In this document: piece by piece, positions 26,541 through 33,221 of the stretch
Layout: every line of letters starts with the position of its first letter
Numbering within the stretch: the stretch's first letter is position 1
Assembly (NCBI GenBank): GCA_021774075.1
Contig: JAJFJK010000063.1
Coordinates: 1-33,221, forward strand
Direction of reading: 5' to 3'
Length of the DNA stretch: 33,221 nt
Source: Nitrosomonas sp.
GTDB taxonomy: Bacteria > Pseudomonadota > Gammaproteobacteria > Burkholderiales > Nitrosomonadaceae
Notes under the pieces: model-generated
The model's database searches: none
What the model was told of the DNA's origin: nothing
What the model saw: the letters and a program-made list of their open reading frames with translations, nothing else
Program-made: the position numbers and the translations under genes

Positions 26541-26789
26541 TACTCCCTTCAACTTGATATTTTAGGGTACAGTTAGCTTTTCAGGGTTACTGGTAAGGCA
26601 GGTCTTGCAGGCAATGGTCATTCCCTTGTCAAGAGACCTAACACCGCCAGTGACGCTGAAAAGCTAACCCGAAGGGCGCTCACAAAATGTCCCGTCACTG
26701 CGTTGCAGCACTTGCCAAGGGAATATGCTGCGCCTTGTGACAAAACATCTTGTGAGCGCTGTACCCTAAAATATTAAGCTGAAGGAGTA
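26541..26789. mobile_element. Family B 249-bp cloverleaf palindromic element
   Basis: Ends TACTCCCTTCAACTTGATAT and its near-complement form inverted terminal repeats of about 31 bp (26541-26572 with 26759-26789). CTAG stands directly on both sides (26537-26540 and 26790-26793). Between the arms are two further long hairpins: 26572-26593 with 26647-26668 (20 of 22 pair), and 26676-26690 with 26745-26759 (14 of 15 pair). The second contains inner GTCAC/GTGAC and GCAGCA/TGCTGC stems. The whole would fold as a three-stem cloverleaf. No open frame. It lies 37 bp before the CDF exporter gene. Confidence 0.8.
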
Positions 26790-26830
26790 CTAGTTCTGTG
26801 TTCAACTGATTTTCCTGGAAAATAGACAGT

Positions 26831-27988
26831 ATGAACTCAATCTCCGATTCGACTAATCATCAACAACGCTATAAAGCGGTGCGCAAAGTAACGCTAATTG
26901 GCTCTGTTGTTGATTTTCTATTGGGTGTTGCTAAAATTGTTGTGGGTTGGCTGGCAAATTCTCAAGCACTGATTGCAGATGGCATTCATTCTTTTTCTGA
27001 TCTGCTAACCGACTTTATTGTGCTTTACGCGGCCAAGCACTCACATAAAGCAGCTGATGAAGACCACCCCTATGGCCATGGCCGCATTGAAACATTAGCA
27101 ACTGTTGGATTAGGATTTGCTCTAATTATTATTGCTGTCGGCATAGCTTACGACTCTGTACGACGACTTAATGACCCTGGTATGTTATTGGAGCCCGGTT
27201 TTTGGGCATTAATTGTTGCCGTTGTTTCTGTAATTTCCAAAGAATGGATTTACCACTTCACAATAGCTGCAGCACGACGCCTGCGCTCAGATATGCTAAT
27301 GGCAAACGCCTGGCACAGCCGATCAGACGCCATTTCATCCATTGTTGTTGTAATTGGTATCACTGGTGCAATATATGGATACCCCTATCTGGATGCAGTG
27401 GCTGCTGTAGTCGTCTCTGCAATGATTGCCAAGATTGGTTTTAATTTGATTCGCTCCAGCACTAAGGAGCTCATTGACACTGCGCTTGATCCAGAAAAAA
27501 TAGACATAATCCGTGAGCATATTCATGAAGTAAACGGCGTGCGATCAGTACATATGCTGAGATCCCGCAAGAGCGCAGGAGATGCGTTTATTGATGTGCA
27601 TATTCAAGTTGATCCGCGTGTAAGCGTATCTGAAGGCCACCAGATCGGCGATGCCGTACGTTGCCGTTTAATGGAAAAGGTCGATGTGGTTACCGATGTA
27701 ACCGTGCATATTGATCCGGAAAATGATGAAGCAAGTCCCGCCTGTAACGATTTACCTTTTCGTGAAGAAGTACTCGATGAATTAAAACGATGCTGGTCGC
27801 AATTACCAGCATCAGCAATTGAAGCGGTAACCTTACATTATTTATCCGGTGAAATTCATATTGAATTGGATCTGCCGATCGAAATCCTGCATGACATCAA
27901 TGAGGCAAAATCCCTTGTGCAGCAACTCAAACAAGCTGTTTCTTCACTGTCATATATCAGCGATGTACAAGTTCGGTTTAAAGCTTAA
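26831..27988 (+). CDS. Cation diffusion facilitator (CDF) family metal exporter
   Basis: 385 residues: six membrane helices, a cytoplasmic dimerisation domain, and an extra C-terminal domain of about 90 residues. Metal-site residues are visible: His53 and Asp57 in helix 2 (IHSFSD), and His162 and Asp166 in helix 5 (HSRSD). The H-to-D pattern suggests zinc, cobalt or related divalent ions. The HPYGHGRIE motif at 79-87 is the usual second site region. The C-terminal extension after HIDPENDE (from about residue 295) resembles a second alpha/beta module seen in some longer CDF proteins. The substrate cannot be assigned with certainty. The family B element directly upstream may have replaced or supplied its promoter. 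Confidence 0.92.
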   Translation: MNSISDSTNHQQRYKAVRKVTLIGSVVDFLLGVAKIVVGWLANSQALIADGIHSFSDLLTDFIVLYAAKHSHKAADEDHPYGHGRIETLATVGLGFALIIIAVGIAYDSVRRLNDPGMLLEPGFWALIVAVVSVISKEWIYHFTIAAARRLRSDMLMANAWHSRSDAISSIVVVIGITGAIYGYPYLDAVAAVVVSAMIAKIGFNLIRSSTKELIDTALDPEKIDIIREHIHEVNGVRSVHMLRSRKSAGDAFIDVHIQVDPRVSVSEGHQIGDAVRCRLMEKVDVVTDVTVHIDPENDEASPACNDLPFREEVLDELKRCWSQLPASAIEAVTLHYLSGEIHIELDLPIEILHDINEAKSLVQQLKQAVSSLSYISDVQVRFKA

Positions 27989-28007
27989 GGGCGCTATATC
28001 AGGCTAG

Positions 28008-28166
28008 GAGGCTGTCCGAGAATAGTGGTCGTAGCGAGGGGAAGTAATTTTGAGGCAGATTTTTTGATCATTTGAGGCGCATAGTTGTTTTATGTAACGA
28101 AAATTATCGGGAAATATGACCAAAATGGCTTTTCCGCAGTAGATTATTCTATTCTCGGGCAGCCTC
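28008..28166. mobile_element. Family C 159-bp inverted-repeat element
   Basis: Terminal repeats GAGGCTGTCCGAGAATAG and CTATTCTCGGGCAGCCTC pair over 18 bases with one mismatch. CTAG is duplicated on both sides (28004-28007 and 28167-28170). The interior is AT-rich and non-coding. The size, inverted ends and 4-bp CTAG duplication suggest a non-autonomous relative of an IS5-like insertion sequence. It ends 12 bp before the start codon of the YdjM-like gene. Confidence 0.8.
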
Positions 28167-28182
28167 CTAGCCAAGTCCAACC

Positions 28183-29244
28183 ATGGACCCGCTTACCCAT
28201 GCTTTAAGCGGTGCGCTGCTGGCACGAGCGACAGCACCACGCGCACAAACCCAGGAAACTGCGCTACCACTACGCACGCGCGTTATGGCCGGATTTGCAG
28301 CCGCTGCATTTCCTGATCTGGATTTAGCGCTGCGACTCATCGACACGCTGACTTACCTCAATTGGCATCAAGGGCCGACGCATTCCCTGATTATGCTACC
28401 GCTATGGGCGCTATTGCTGTCACACTTGTTTTCGCGCTTTTTTCACAAACAATATTCATGGCAAATGTTCTATCTGCCGGTTTGCTTGGGTATTGCCATT
28501 CATATTGCCGGTGATTTAATCACTTCGTATGGCTTGATGTTGTTTGCCCCCTTCTCCACCGAGCGTTTTTACTTACCATTGGTGTTTGTCATTGACCCGT
28601 GGTTTAGTCTGATTATCATTGTGGGATTGGTCTTTTCTTTCGTTTTTCCACAACAAAAAATCTTCGCGCTTTGTGCATTAATAGGGCTAATCGGCTATGT
28701 GATGGTGTTATGGAGCTTACATGAACGCGCACTCAATATCGGCGCCACCTACGCAAAAATACAGGCATTAAACACGCACACTGCTGCGGTGCATGCATTA
28801 CCGCAGCCACTGTCGCCTTTTAACTGGAAGATTATTATCCAGGATAAAGACGCCTACCATATTGCCAATATTAACCTGCGATCCCGCCAAACGGCACAAA
28901 AACCTACGGCTGACGCATGGCTGTTACAAAGAATGGCGGCGGCTTATCAATCCACAAACGATACGATATGGCAACGCCGGGAACAATTTGGCGACAAGCC
29001 CAATAACACCAGCCTAGCGCGTGAAGCCTGGCTGCAACCTGGTTTCGAGCAATTCCGCAGATTTTCTGTTTTCCCATTATTGGATCGTGTGGATCATTCA
29101 GAACAGGGCAACTGTTTTTGGTTTTTTGACTTGCGTTTTCAATTTCCAGAACTGCCGCCGTCATTTCGCTATGGCATGTGTCGCAAGGATATTCAATCGG
29201 ATTGGCAAATGCTGCGACAACAAGGCTTATTTATTATTGATTGA
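28183..29244 (+). CDS. YdjM-type membrane-bound metal-dependent hydrolase
   Basis: 353 residues. The N-terminus MDPLTHALSGALL with His6, FPDLD (Asp45, Asp47), HQGPTHS (His62, His67) and a later HIAGD are the metal-ligand pattern of the YdjM/DUF457 family of membrane-bound metal-dependent hydrolases. Four to five membrane helices follow, then a soluble C-terminal domain of about 170 residues. E. coli ydjM is SOS-induced, but I see no LexA box here. The gene starts 12 bp after the family C element, and the short interval contains no Shine-Dalgarno, so the insertion may have altered its translation. The stop lies in a run of six ATTG repeats. Confidence 0.85.
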   Translation: MDPLTHALSGALLARATAPRAQTQETALPLRTRVMAGFAAAAFPDLDLALRLIDTLTYLNWHQGPTHSLIMLPLWALLLSHLFSRFFHKQYSWQMFYLPVCLGIAIHIAGDLITSYGLMLFAPFSTERFYLPLVFVIDPWFSLIIIVGLVFSFVFPQQKIFALCALIGLIGYVMVLWSLHERALNIGATYAKIQALNTHTAAVHALPQPLSPFNWKIIIQDKDAYHIANINLRSRQTAQKPTADAWLLQRMAAAYQSTNDTIWQRREQFGDKPNNTSLAREAWLQPGFEQFRRFSVFPLLDRVDHSEQGNCFWFFDLRFQFPELPPSFRYGMCRKDIQSDWQMLRQQGLFIID

Positions 29245-29260
29245 TTGATTGATTGATTGA
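29236..29260 (+). repeat. (ATTG)6 tetranucleotide repeat at a stop codon
   Basis: Six tandem ATTG units followed by A, covering the last codons of the YdjM-like gene. Because every frame through the repeat meets TGA within a few codons, changes in repeat number would not alter the protein beyond its last residues. Confidence 0.85.
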
Positions 29261-29289
29261 GATGCAAGCAATGTGTCAATTTGAGTTAC

Positions 29290-29387
29290 GGGCGCCTCTA
29301 AAAATTCAGAGTTCGCCCAAATACAAGGCGCGGAAAAGATTTTGCAGCGCAGCAGTTGGGATGAAATCTGGATTTTTAGAAGTGCCC
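29290..29387 (+). mobile_element. Family A palindromic element, internally deleted copy
   Basis: 98 bp with intact tips (GGGCGCCTCTAAAAATTCAGA and TCTGGATTTTTAGAAGTGCCC) but lacking about 43 bp of the interior, including the right arm of the inner stem. TTAC stands directly on both sides (29286-29289 and 29388-29391), a clean 4-bp target duplication. It abuts the stop codon of the GNAT gene. Confidence 0.85.
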
Positions 29388-29906
29388 TTACATCGCTTTC
29401 TCAAGATACTCAATGGTCAAACCCTCCACTTTTGGCACACCAATGCCTAAATCCACCGGATAGGCTTCAACAACACCTGTTCGACGGTATCCCCTGCGTT
29501 CGTAAAATGCGATTAATTCCGGGCGTTGGGATACCACAAACATGACAAATTTATTGATGCCCATATGCGCCAAAGCGTAGCTTTCCGCCTGCTTGAGCAC
29601 ATGCTTGCCCAATCCCTTCGCTTGCAGATCAGGATGCACGGAAAAGTAGCCGATATACGCACTGTCTTGTTCTTTCGCCACATAAATACATGCGGCCAAT
29701 GGTTGCGGATGATTGACGACAAGGAAATGTGCGTCAGGATTGTTAAGCGAGGCTTCGATTTCTTCGCGAGTGGTTCGGTAACCCTGGACGATATGCGTTT
29801 CTTTGGTCCAACCCACTTCACCACGGTAAGTCAGATTAATTAAGTCGCCTATTGCTTGTGCTTGATCAAACCGGGCTTTTTCAAGGCGGCTGTTAGAAAA
29901 GCTCAT
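29388..29906 (-). CDS. GNAT family N-acetyltransferase
   Basis: 172 residues with the GNAT fold. Motif A, the acetyl-CoA pyrophosphate loop, reads YFSVHPDLQAKGLGKHVLKQ (Q-x-x-G-x-G type), followed by FVMFVVSQRPELIAFYERRGY. The substrate is not evident. It is the last gene of a three-gene minus-strand group behind the SirB2-like and CopD-like genes (23 bp gap). Its stop codon is part of the TTAC target duplication of the family A element, so the insertion landed exactly at the gene's end without breaking it. Confidence 0.88.
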   Translation of the reverse strand: MSFSNSRLEKARFDQAQAIGDLINLTYRGEVGWTKETHIVQGYRTTREEIEASLNNPDAHFLVVNHPQPLAACIYVAKEQDSAYIGYFSVHPDLQAKGLGKHVLKQAESYALAHMGINKFVMFVVSQRPELIAFYERRGYRRTGVVEAYPVDLGIGVPKVEGLTIEYLEKAM

Positions 29907-29929
29907 TCGTTCACACCAAGAACGGAGTA

Positions 29930-30313
29930 CTACAACATGCCGAGCACAGGGCTTTTGGTGAGTGCAACCAACACAATGTATAAGAACACAAATTGCGCTG
30001 CGATCCAGGCAATAATTTTTGTGCGCCGTGTTTTGCCAAAACGCATGGCAATCATACCCAAACCGATATACAGCAATAATCCAACCACTTTGGCTGTCAA
30101 CCAGGGATCACTGACTGGACTTTGTTGTATTGCCATAGCCAAAGCAATCGCACTGATTAGCAACACGGTATCATTCACATGCGGCAGAATTTTCACCCAG
30201 CGTTGGCGCAGCTTTGCAGAGTCCTTAATTAACCAAATCCCACGCAGGAAAAACAGCAGAAAACTCAGAATGACACTGCCCACATGGAGCATTTTTAGTA
30301 CTGCAAAACTCAC
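29930..30313 (-). CDS. SirB2-like small integral membrane protein
   Basis: 127 residues with four predicted helices: LKMLHVGSVILSFLLFFLRGIWL, the VNDTVLLISAIALAMAI helix, WLTAKVVGLLLYIGLGMIAM and a C-terminal FVFLYIVLVAL helix. The conserved LKxLH, PHVNDT and KVxxLxxYIGLG positions fit the SirB2 family, whose function is not established. Its ATG overlaps the stop of the CopD-like gene by 4 nt (ATGA), implying coupled translation of two small membrane proteins. Confidence 0.78.
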   Translation of the reverse strand: MSFAVLKMLHVGSVILSFLLFFLRGIWLIKDSAKLRQRWVKILPHVNDTVLLISAIALAMAIQQSPVSDPWLTAKVVGLLLYIGLGMIAMRFGKTRRTKIIAWIAAQFVFLYIVLVALTKSPVLGML

Positions 30314-30798
30314 GACAACCCTCCGCCAATTAACCAGCCATGACTACCCGCCACGGCGCCAGCCACAGTGATCAGGCTTAAACCTAATAAGATACGATGC
30401 ATACGTAAGATTTTAACAAAAGATTGCGCTGAAACATTTTTGTGTGTCGATGTTGATTGTCGCCTTCGTGCACGAGGTTCCAACACGAACAACATGATTG
30501 TAAAAAGCAACCAGATCAGCACCATCGTGTGCATCCACCAATATTGCCATTGTGTAAAACGATACCAAGCGTCCAAAACATGCGTCATATAAAAACCACT
30601 TAAACCAACAAACAATGTGGAATAACGCGCCTGAGCAGCAAAGCGGCGTCTGAAATTGTCGAAAAAAACCATAGCCTCAGTTGCTGATTGCATGCGCAAC
30701 AAAGTAGGCAATAACACAGTCGTCACCATAGCCACGCCGCCAATCCAAAGCACTACACCCAGAACATGCAACACTCTGGCGAAAACAAATTCATCCAT
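30310..30798 (-). CDS. CopD-like integral membrane protein
   Basis: 162 residues with four membrane helices. The N-terminus FARVLHVLGVVLWIGGVAMVTTVLLP shows the same LHxxGxVxWIGG pattern as the protein at 6865-7311. A conserved WWMHTMVLIWLLFTIML helix and a late RMHRILLGLSLITVAGAV helix with His follow; paired His residues in the membrane could bind haem or copper. First gene of the group with the SirB2-like and GNAT genes. Function unknown. Confidence 0.68.
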   Translation of the reverse strand: MDEFVFARVLHVLGVVLWIGGVAMVTTVLLPTLLRMQSATEAMVFFDNFRRRFAAQARYSTLFVGLSGFYMTHVLDAWYRFTQWQYWWMHTMVLIWLLFTIMLFVLEPRARRRQSTSTHKNVSAQSFVKILRMHRILLGLSLITVAGAVAGSHGWLIGGGLS

Positions 30799-30888
30799 TT
30801 GATATTTTACTACTTAGAAAAACCTGACTGTTGCCTGATAAGATACATGTGCCGCCATCAATAAATAATTTGTACGGCACATGCTTTA

Positions 30889-31029
30889 GGGCGCTTCTAA
30901 AAATTCAGAGTTCGCCCAAATGCAAGGCGCAGAAAAAATTTTGCAGCGCTGCATATTTTTTATATGTAAGCAATAAATTTTTTCTGTAACACAGCAGTTG
31001 GGATGAAATCTGGATTTTTAGAAGTGCCC
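30889..31029 (+). mobile_element. Family A palindromic element, full copy
   Basis: 141 bp with tips GGGCGCTTCTAAAAATTCAGA and TCTGGATTTTTAGAAGTGCCC, flanked by TTA on both sides. The inner stem pairs GCAGAAAAAATTT with AAATTTTTTCTGT, and a CATAT/ATATG stem lies at the centre. It sits between the SpoIIAA-like gene (stop 8 bp away) and the CopD-like gene. Confidence 0.87.
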
Positions 31030-31037
31030 TTAATTGA

Positions 31038-31394
31038 TTAAGTGCTGACCGTATCAGAAGCCCATTCCTCTGCTTCATCATAATCATTAAACACCGCCAC
31101 ATTTGCATCGATAAAAAGGCTGGGAACCCATGCACCCCATTTTTGCCATTCATCGTCAGTAACAACAGCAACCCTATTAAATTCACTACCATGGTCACGC
31201 ATGAACTTAATCTCTTCCCATGCAACATCTACGGTGTAGTCCAACATGTCACGCCAATCAAACAAAAGGTTCGCCTTGCCCTCAAAGTGCGACTGATAAA
31301 GCACTTGTTGTTCAAATTCATTATAGTCAGTCAACGTAAATTCACCAATTACTGCAACAATGACTAGATTGTTTTTTTTCTGAATAGTAATCAT
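31038..31394 (-). CDS. SpoIIAA-like (STAS-related) protein
   Basis: 118 residues with the SpoIIAA-like pattern: MITIQKKNNLVIVAVIGEFTLTDYNEFEQQV, then ANLLFDWRDMLDYTVDVAWEEIKFMRDH, FNRVAVVTDDEWQKWGAWVPS and VAVFNDYDEAEEWA. The alternating strands and helices fit a STAS-like fold. Such proteins are widespread in Proteobacteria, without a defined role. GAGG lies just before the ATG. It stands alone. Confidence 0.85.
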   Translation of the reverse strand: MITIQKKNNLVIVAVIGEFTLTDYNEFEQQVLYQSHFEGKANLLFDWRDMLDYTVDVAWEEIKFMRDHGSEFNRVAVVTDDEWQKWGAWVPSLFIDANVAVFNDYDEAEEWASDTVST

Positions 31395-31479
31395 GACCTC
31401 ACCCCAAATGATAATAACGCCATCATAGGCAAATAAACGCTCTGGTGCAAATTTTGTATGGCTTTAGGGCTTCAAGAGA

Positions 31480-32328
31480 TCATTTGTGTGTTGTTTTAAT
31501 ACTCAAAATACCACTCAAAGAACCCCCTAAAATTATCAGCCCCATACCTACCCATGCGATGGGCGGATAGTTCTCACTCCAAACCAACATACCCCAAACC
31601 CCTGCAAACAATACCGTGCTGTAGCCCAAAGAACTCACAACCAATGTTGTACCGGTACGGTAGGCCCGAGTCATGGCAAGCTGCGCCAATGTTGCTGTCA
31701 CCCCCAAGCCAATTATCAGCATGACATTATCCAATGTCACCGGATTAAATGTTGTCAACAACAGCCATGCGCCCGTTGTCAACGTACTGATCAAGGTAAA
31801 ATAAAACACCACACGCCATTCAGATTCACCCAGATTACCCAGATGCCGGACATTCAGATAAGCCATGGCGGCAAAGAAACCGGATGCCAGGCCGGTGACC
31901 CCTGCGACCCAATGCTCTTCATCCAATGTCGGTCTTAACAACAAAATAACTCCCACAAAACCAATCGCTATCGTTGCAACCAGTGGCCAATGCAAGTGTT
32001 CTTTTAAAATAAGTGTGGAAAACAAGGCCAGAAAAAGCGGCCAACTGTAATTCAATGAAACCGCCGTAGCCAACGGTAATTGGGTAAGACAGTAAAAAAA
32101 CAACAGCATACCACCCAAACCAAATAACCCACGCCAGCAATGAACTTTCCAATGCGCCGTCACCAAAGAAATACCATAATACCGAACCACCAGATACGTG
32201 GCCCATACACCAAATACAGATCGATAAAATACCATCTCAACACTTGAAAAATGTGGCGCACCCAGTTTTACCAACACCCCCATACCAGCAAACATAAACG
32301 CAGCAACAAGCATCCATAGTGAACGCAT
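31480..32328 (-). CDS. EamA/DMT family transporter
   Basis: 282 residues with ten membrane helices arranged as two EamA repeats. The first repeat includes FSSVEMVFYRSVFGVW and the TQLPLATAVSLNYSWPLF segment. The second includes MTRAYRTGTTLVVSSLGYSTVLFAGVWGML and ends in WVGMGLIILGGSLSG. DMT-superfamily exporters move small metabolites across the inner membrane; the substrate is unknown. The Shine-Dalgarno is weak. Divergent from the mscS-like gene. Confidence 0.9.
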   Translation of the reverse strand: MRSLWMLVAAFMFAGMGVLVKLGAPHFSSVEMVFYRSVFGVWATYLVVRYYGISLVTAHWKVHCWRGLFGLGGMLLFFYCLTQLPLATAVSLNYSWPLFLALFSTLILKEHLHWPLVATIAIGFVGVILLLRPTLDEEHWVAGVTGLASGFFAAMAYLNVRHLGNLGESEWRVVFYFTLISTLTTGAWLLLTTFNPVTLDNVMLIIGLGVTATLAQLAMTRAYRTGTTLVVSSLGYSTVLFAGVWGMLVWSENYPPIAWVGMGLIILGGSLSGILSIKTTHK

Positions 32329-32552
32329 TAATTATCAATCCTAAAGTTTTTGGTTTGCGAAAACGCCACCAGCTACTAGTCGTTCTATGCAACATCGTAA
32401 ATGATTCGAAGGACTCTTGAACAAATCTAAACCTTTTGAGTTACCTGTGAAATTTACGCCCATTGCCGAATAAACTGCAATTGAGGCAAAGATATCCTGT
32501 TACATCACGGTATATTTGCTTTCTGCATAGGGTAGGATGCAATCTCCTGCAC

Positions 32553-32574
32553 TACAAAAATAATCATTTTTGTA
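32553..32574 (+). promoter_or_regulatory. Perfect 8-bp inverted repeat upstream of the MscS-like gene
   Basis: TACAAAAA and TTTTTGTA (32553-32560 and 32567-32574) enclose TAATCA, 12 bp before the start codon. The position suits an operator or a leader hairpin near the ribosome binding site. Confidence 0.35.
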
Positions 32575-32586
32575 CCACATTAAGAC

Positions 32587-33221
32587 ATGACTATGACGAA
32601 TCTTGAACTATCTATTATTCTACTTAACAGCAAACAATTACAAAGTTGTGTGCTTATTATACTGTTGTTATTGGTTCGGATTCTCTTTGTCCACCTCATC
32701 AAACGCAATAGTGCCATTTTGTCTGAAAGGCAAAGACATTGGGTAACTCGAATAAAAAACCTTACTTGGTCAATTATTTTTATTGGGTTGCTCGGTATTT
32801 GGTGGTCAGATTTAAATAACTTTGCTTTTTCAATTGTAGCAGTGGCTCTGGCATTGGTGATCGCAACAAAAGAACTCATTTTGTGCTTTAGCGGCGCATT
32901 TATGCGTGCAGGATCTGGTGCATTTTCTATCAACGATTGGATTGAGATTGGCCCACATAGAGGTGAGGTTATTGACTACAATGTCTTTTCTACAACCTTA
33001 CAAGAGCTGGATAAGACGCCAAACAATTATGCGTATACAGGTAAGACGATTTTGGTTCCTAACAGCCTGTTCTTATCAGAACCTATAAAGAATCTGAACT
33101 TTTCCAAACGTTATGTATTTCATAGCTTTGATATTATCATTGAACCAAGTGCAAATGTATCCGACCTATGTGACCGGATTATTGCACAGATCAATGTAAT
33201 TTCCTCCGAATTCCATGAAGT
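32587..33221 (+). CDS. MscS family mechanosensitive channel, 5' part only
   Basis: The frame from ATG 32587 runs off the right edge after 211 codons. Two to three hydrophobic helices (LIILLLLVRILFVHLI; WSIIFIGLLGIWW; AFSIVAVALALVIATKELIL) are followed by the MscS-type beta domain: FSINDWIEIGPHRGEVIDYN, a TTLQELD segment and the conserved ILVPNSLFLSEPIKN. Such channels release solutes on osmotic downshift. ATG 32593 is an alternative start; neither has a strong Shine-Dalgarno. Confidence 0.85.
   Translation, partial: MTMTNLELSIILLNSKQLQSCVLIILLLLVRILFVHLIKRNSAILSERQRHWVTRIKNLTWSIIFIGLLGIWWSDLNNFAFSIVAVALALVIATKELILCFSGAFMRAGSGAFSINDWIEIGPHRGEVIDYNVFSTTLQELDKTPNNYAYTGKTILVPNSLFLSEPIKNLNFSKRYVFHSFDIIIEPSANVSDLCDRIIAQINVISSEFHE

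Noticed and set aside
27989-28000. AAGGGCGCT after the CDF stop as another family A tip
   Set aside because: Only the first few bases match the element end and the following TATATC does not continue the repeat.
29236-29260. (ATTG)6 repeat as a phase-variation switch
   Set aside because: The repeat itself contains TGA in every frame, so a change in copy number would always stop translation within a few codons.

Overview
The window looks like a chromosomal segment of a moderately AT-rich betaproteobacterium, most likely an ammonia oxidiser of the Nitrosomonas type. That placement is an inference from gene order and protein character and was not tested by a search. The backbone is a long minus-strand translation/envelope operon (rpsB-tsf-pyrH-frr-uppS-cdsA-dxr-rseP-bamA-skp-fabZ-rnhB plus a CopD-like membrane gene, about 19126 down to 6865). 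It starts at a clear sigma70 promoter with a structured rpsB leader. lpxD, lpxA and lpxB, which usually sit among skp, fabZ and rnhB in Proteobacteria, are absent from this cluster.

Left part (1-6100): a cobalamin riboswitch on the minus strand serves a gene off the left edge. It is followed by a 141-bp palindromic element, crcB (fluoride channel) with a DUF190 partner, and a small graveyard of toxin-antitoxin genes. The graveyard holds an orphan ribbon-helix-helix antitoxin, an antitoxin followed by an internally deleted ParE/RelE toxin, and a vapB antitoxin followed by a stub of vapC. An unusual single-gene proteasome-like Ntn hydrolase lies between these remnants. mutS follows.

Middle part (19261-24800): an FNR-type oxygen sensor is divergent from a HemN-like radical-SAM gene. 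The shared intergenic region has an FNR box at exactly -41.5 from a predicted start site, so the pair looks like an anaerobic/microaerobic regulon node. Next come a small lipoprotein cytochrome c, a BCCT transporter whose real start may be an ATT codon, and a DUF2490 outer-membrane protein.

Right part (24900-33221): a Tim44-like protein, a SprA-type putative metalloprotease, a CDF metal exporter, a YdjM-type membrane metal-dependent hydrolase, a GNAT/SirB2-like/CopD-like operon, a SpoIIAA-like protein, an EamA exporter, and the 5' part of an MscS channel gene that runs off the edge.

The most striking non-coding feature is three distinct families of short palindromic, target-duplicating non-autonomous elements. 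Family A is about 98-141 bp, with four full or internally deleted copies and two solo tips. It has a stem whose two arms change together between copies. Family B is 249 bp and predicted to fold as a cloverleaf, and family C is 159 bp; each of these is flanked by CTAG on both sides. No transposase is present in the window. I saw no CRISPR array, tRNA or rRNA.
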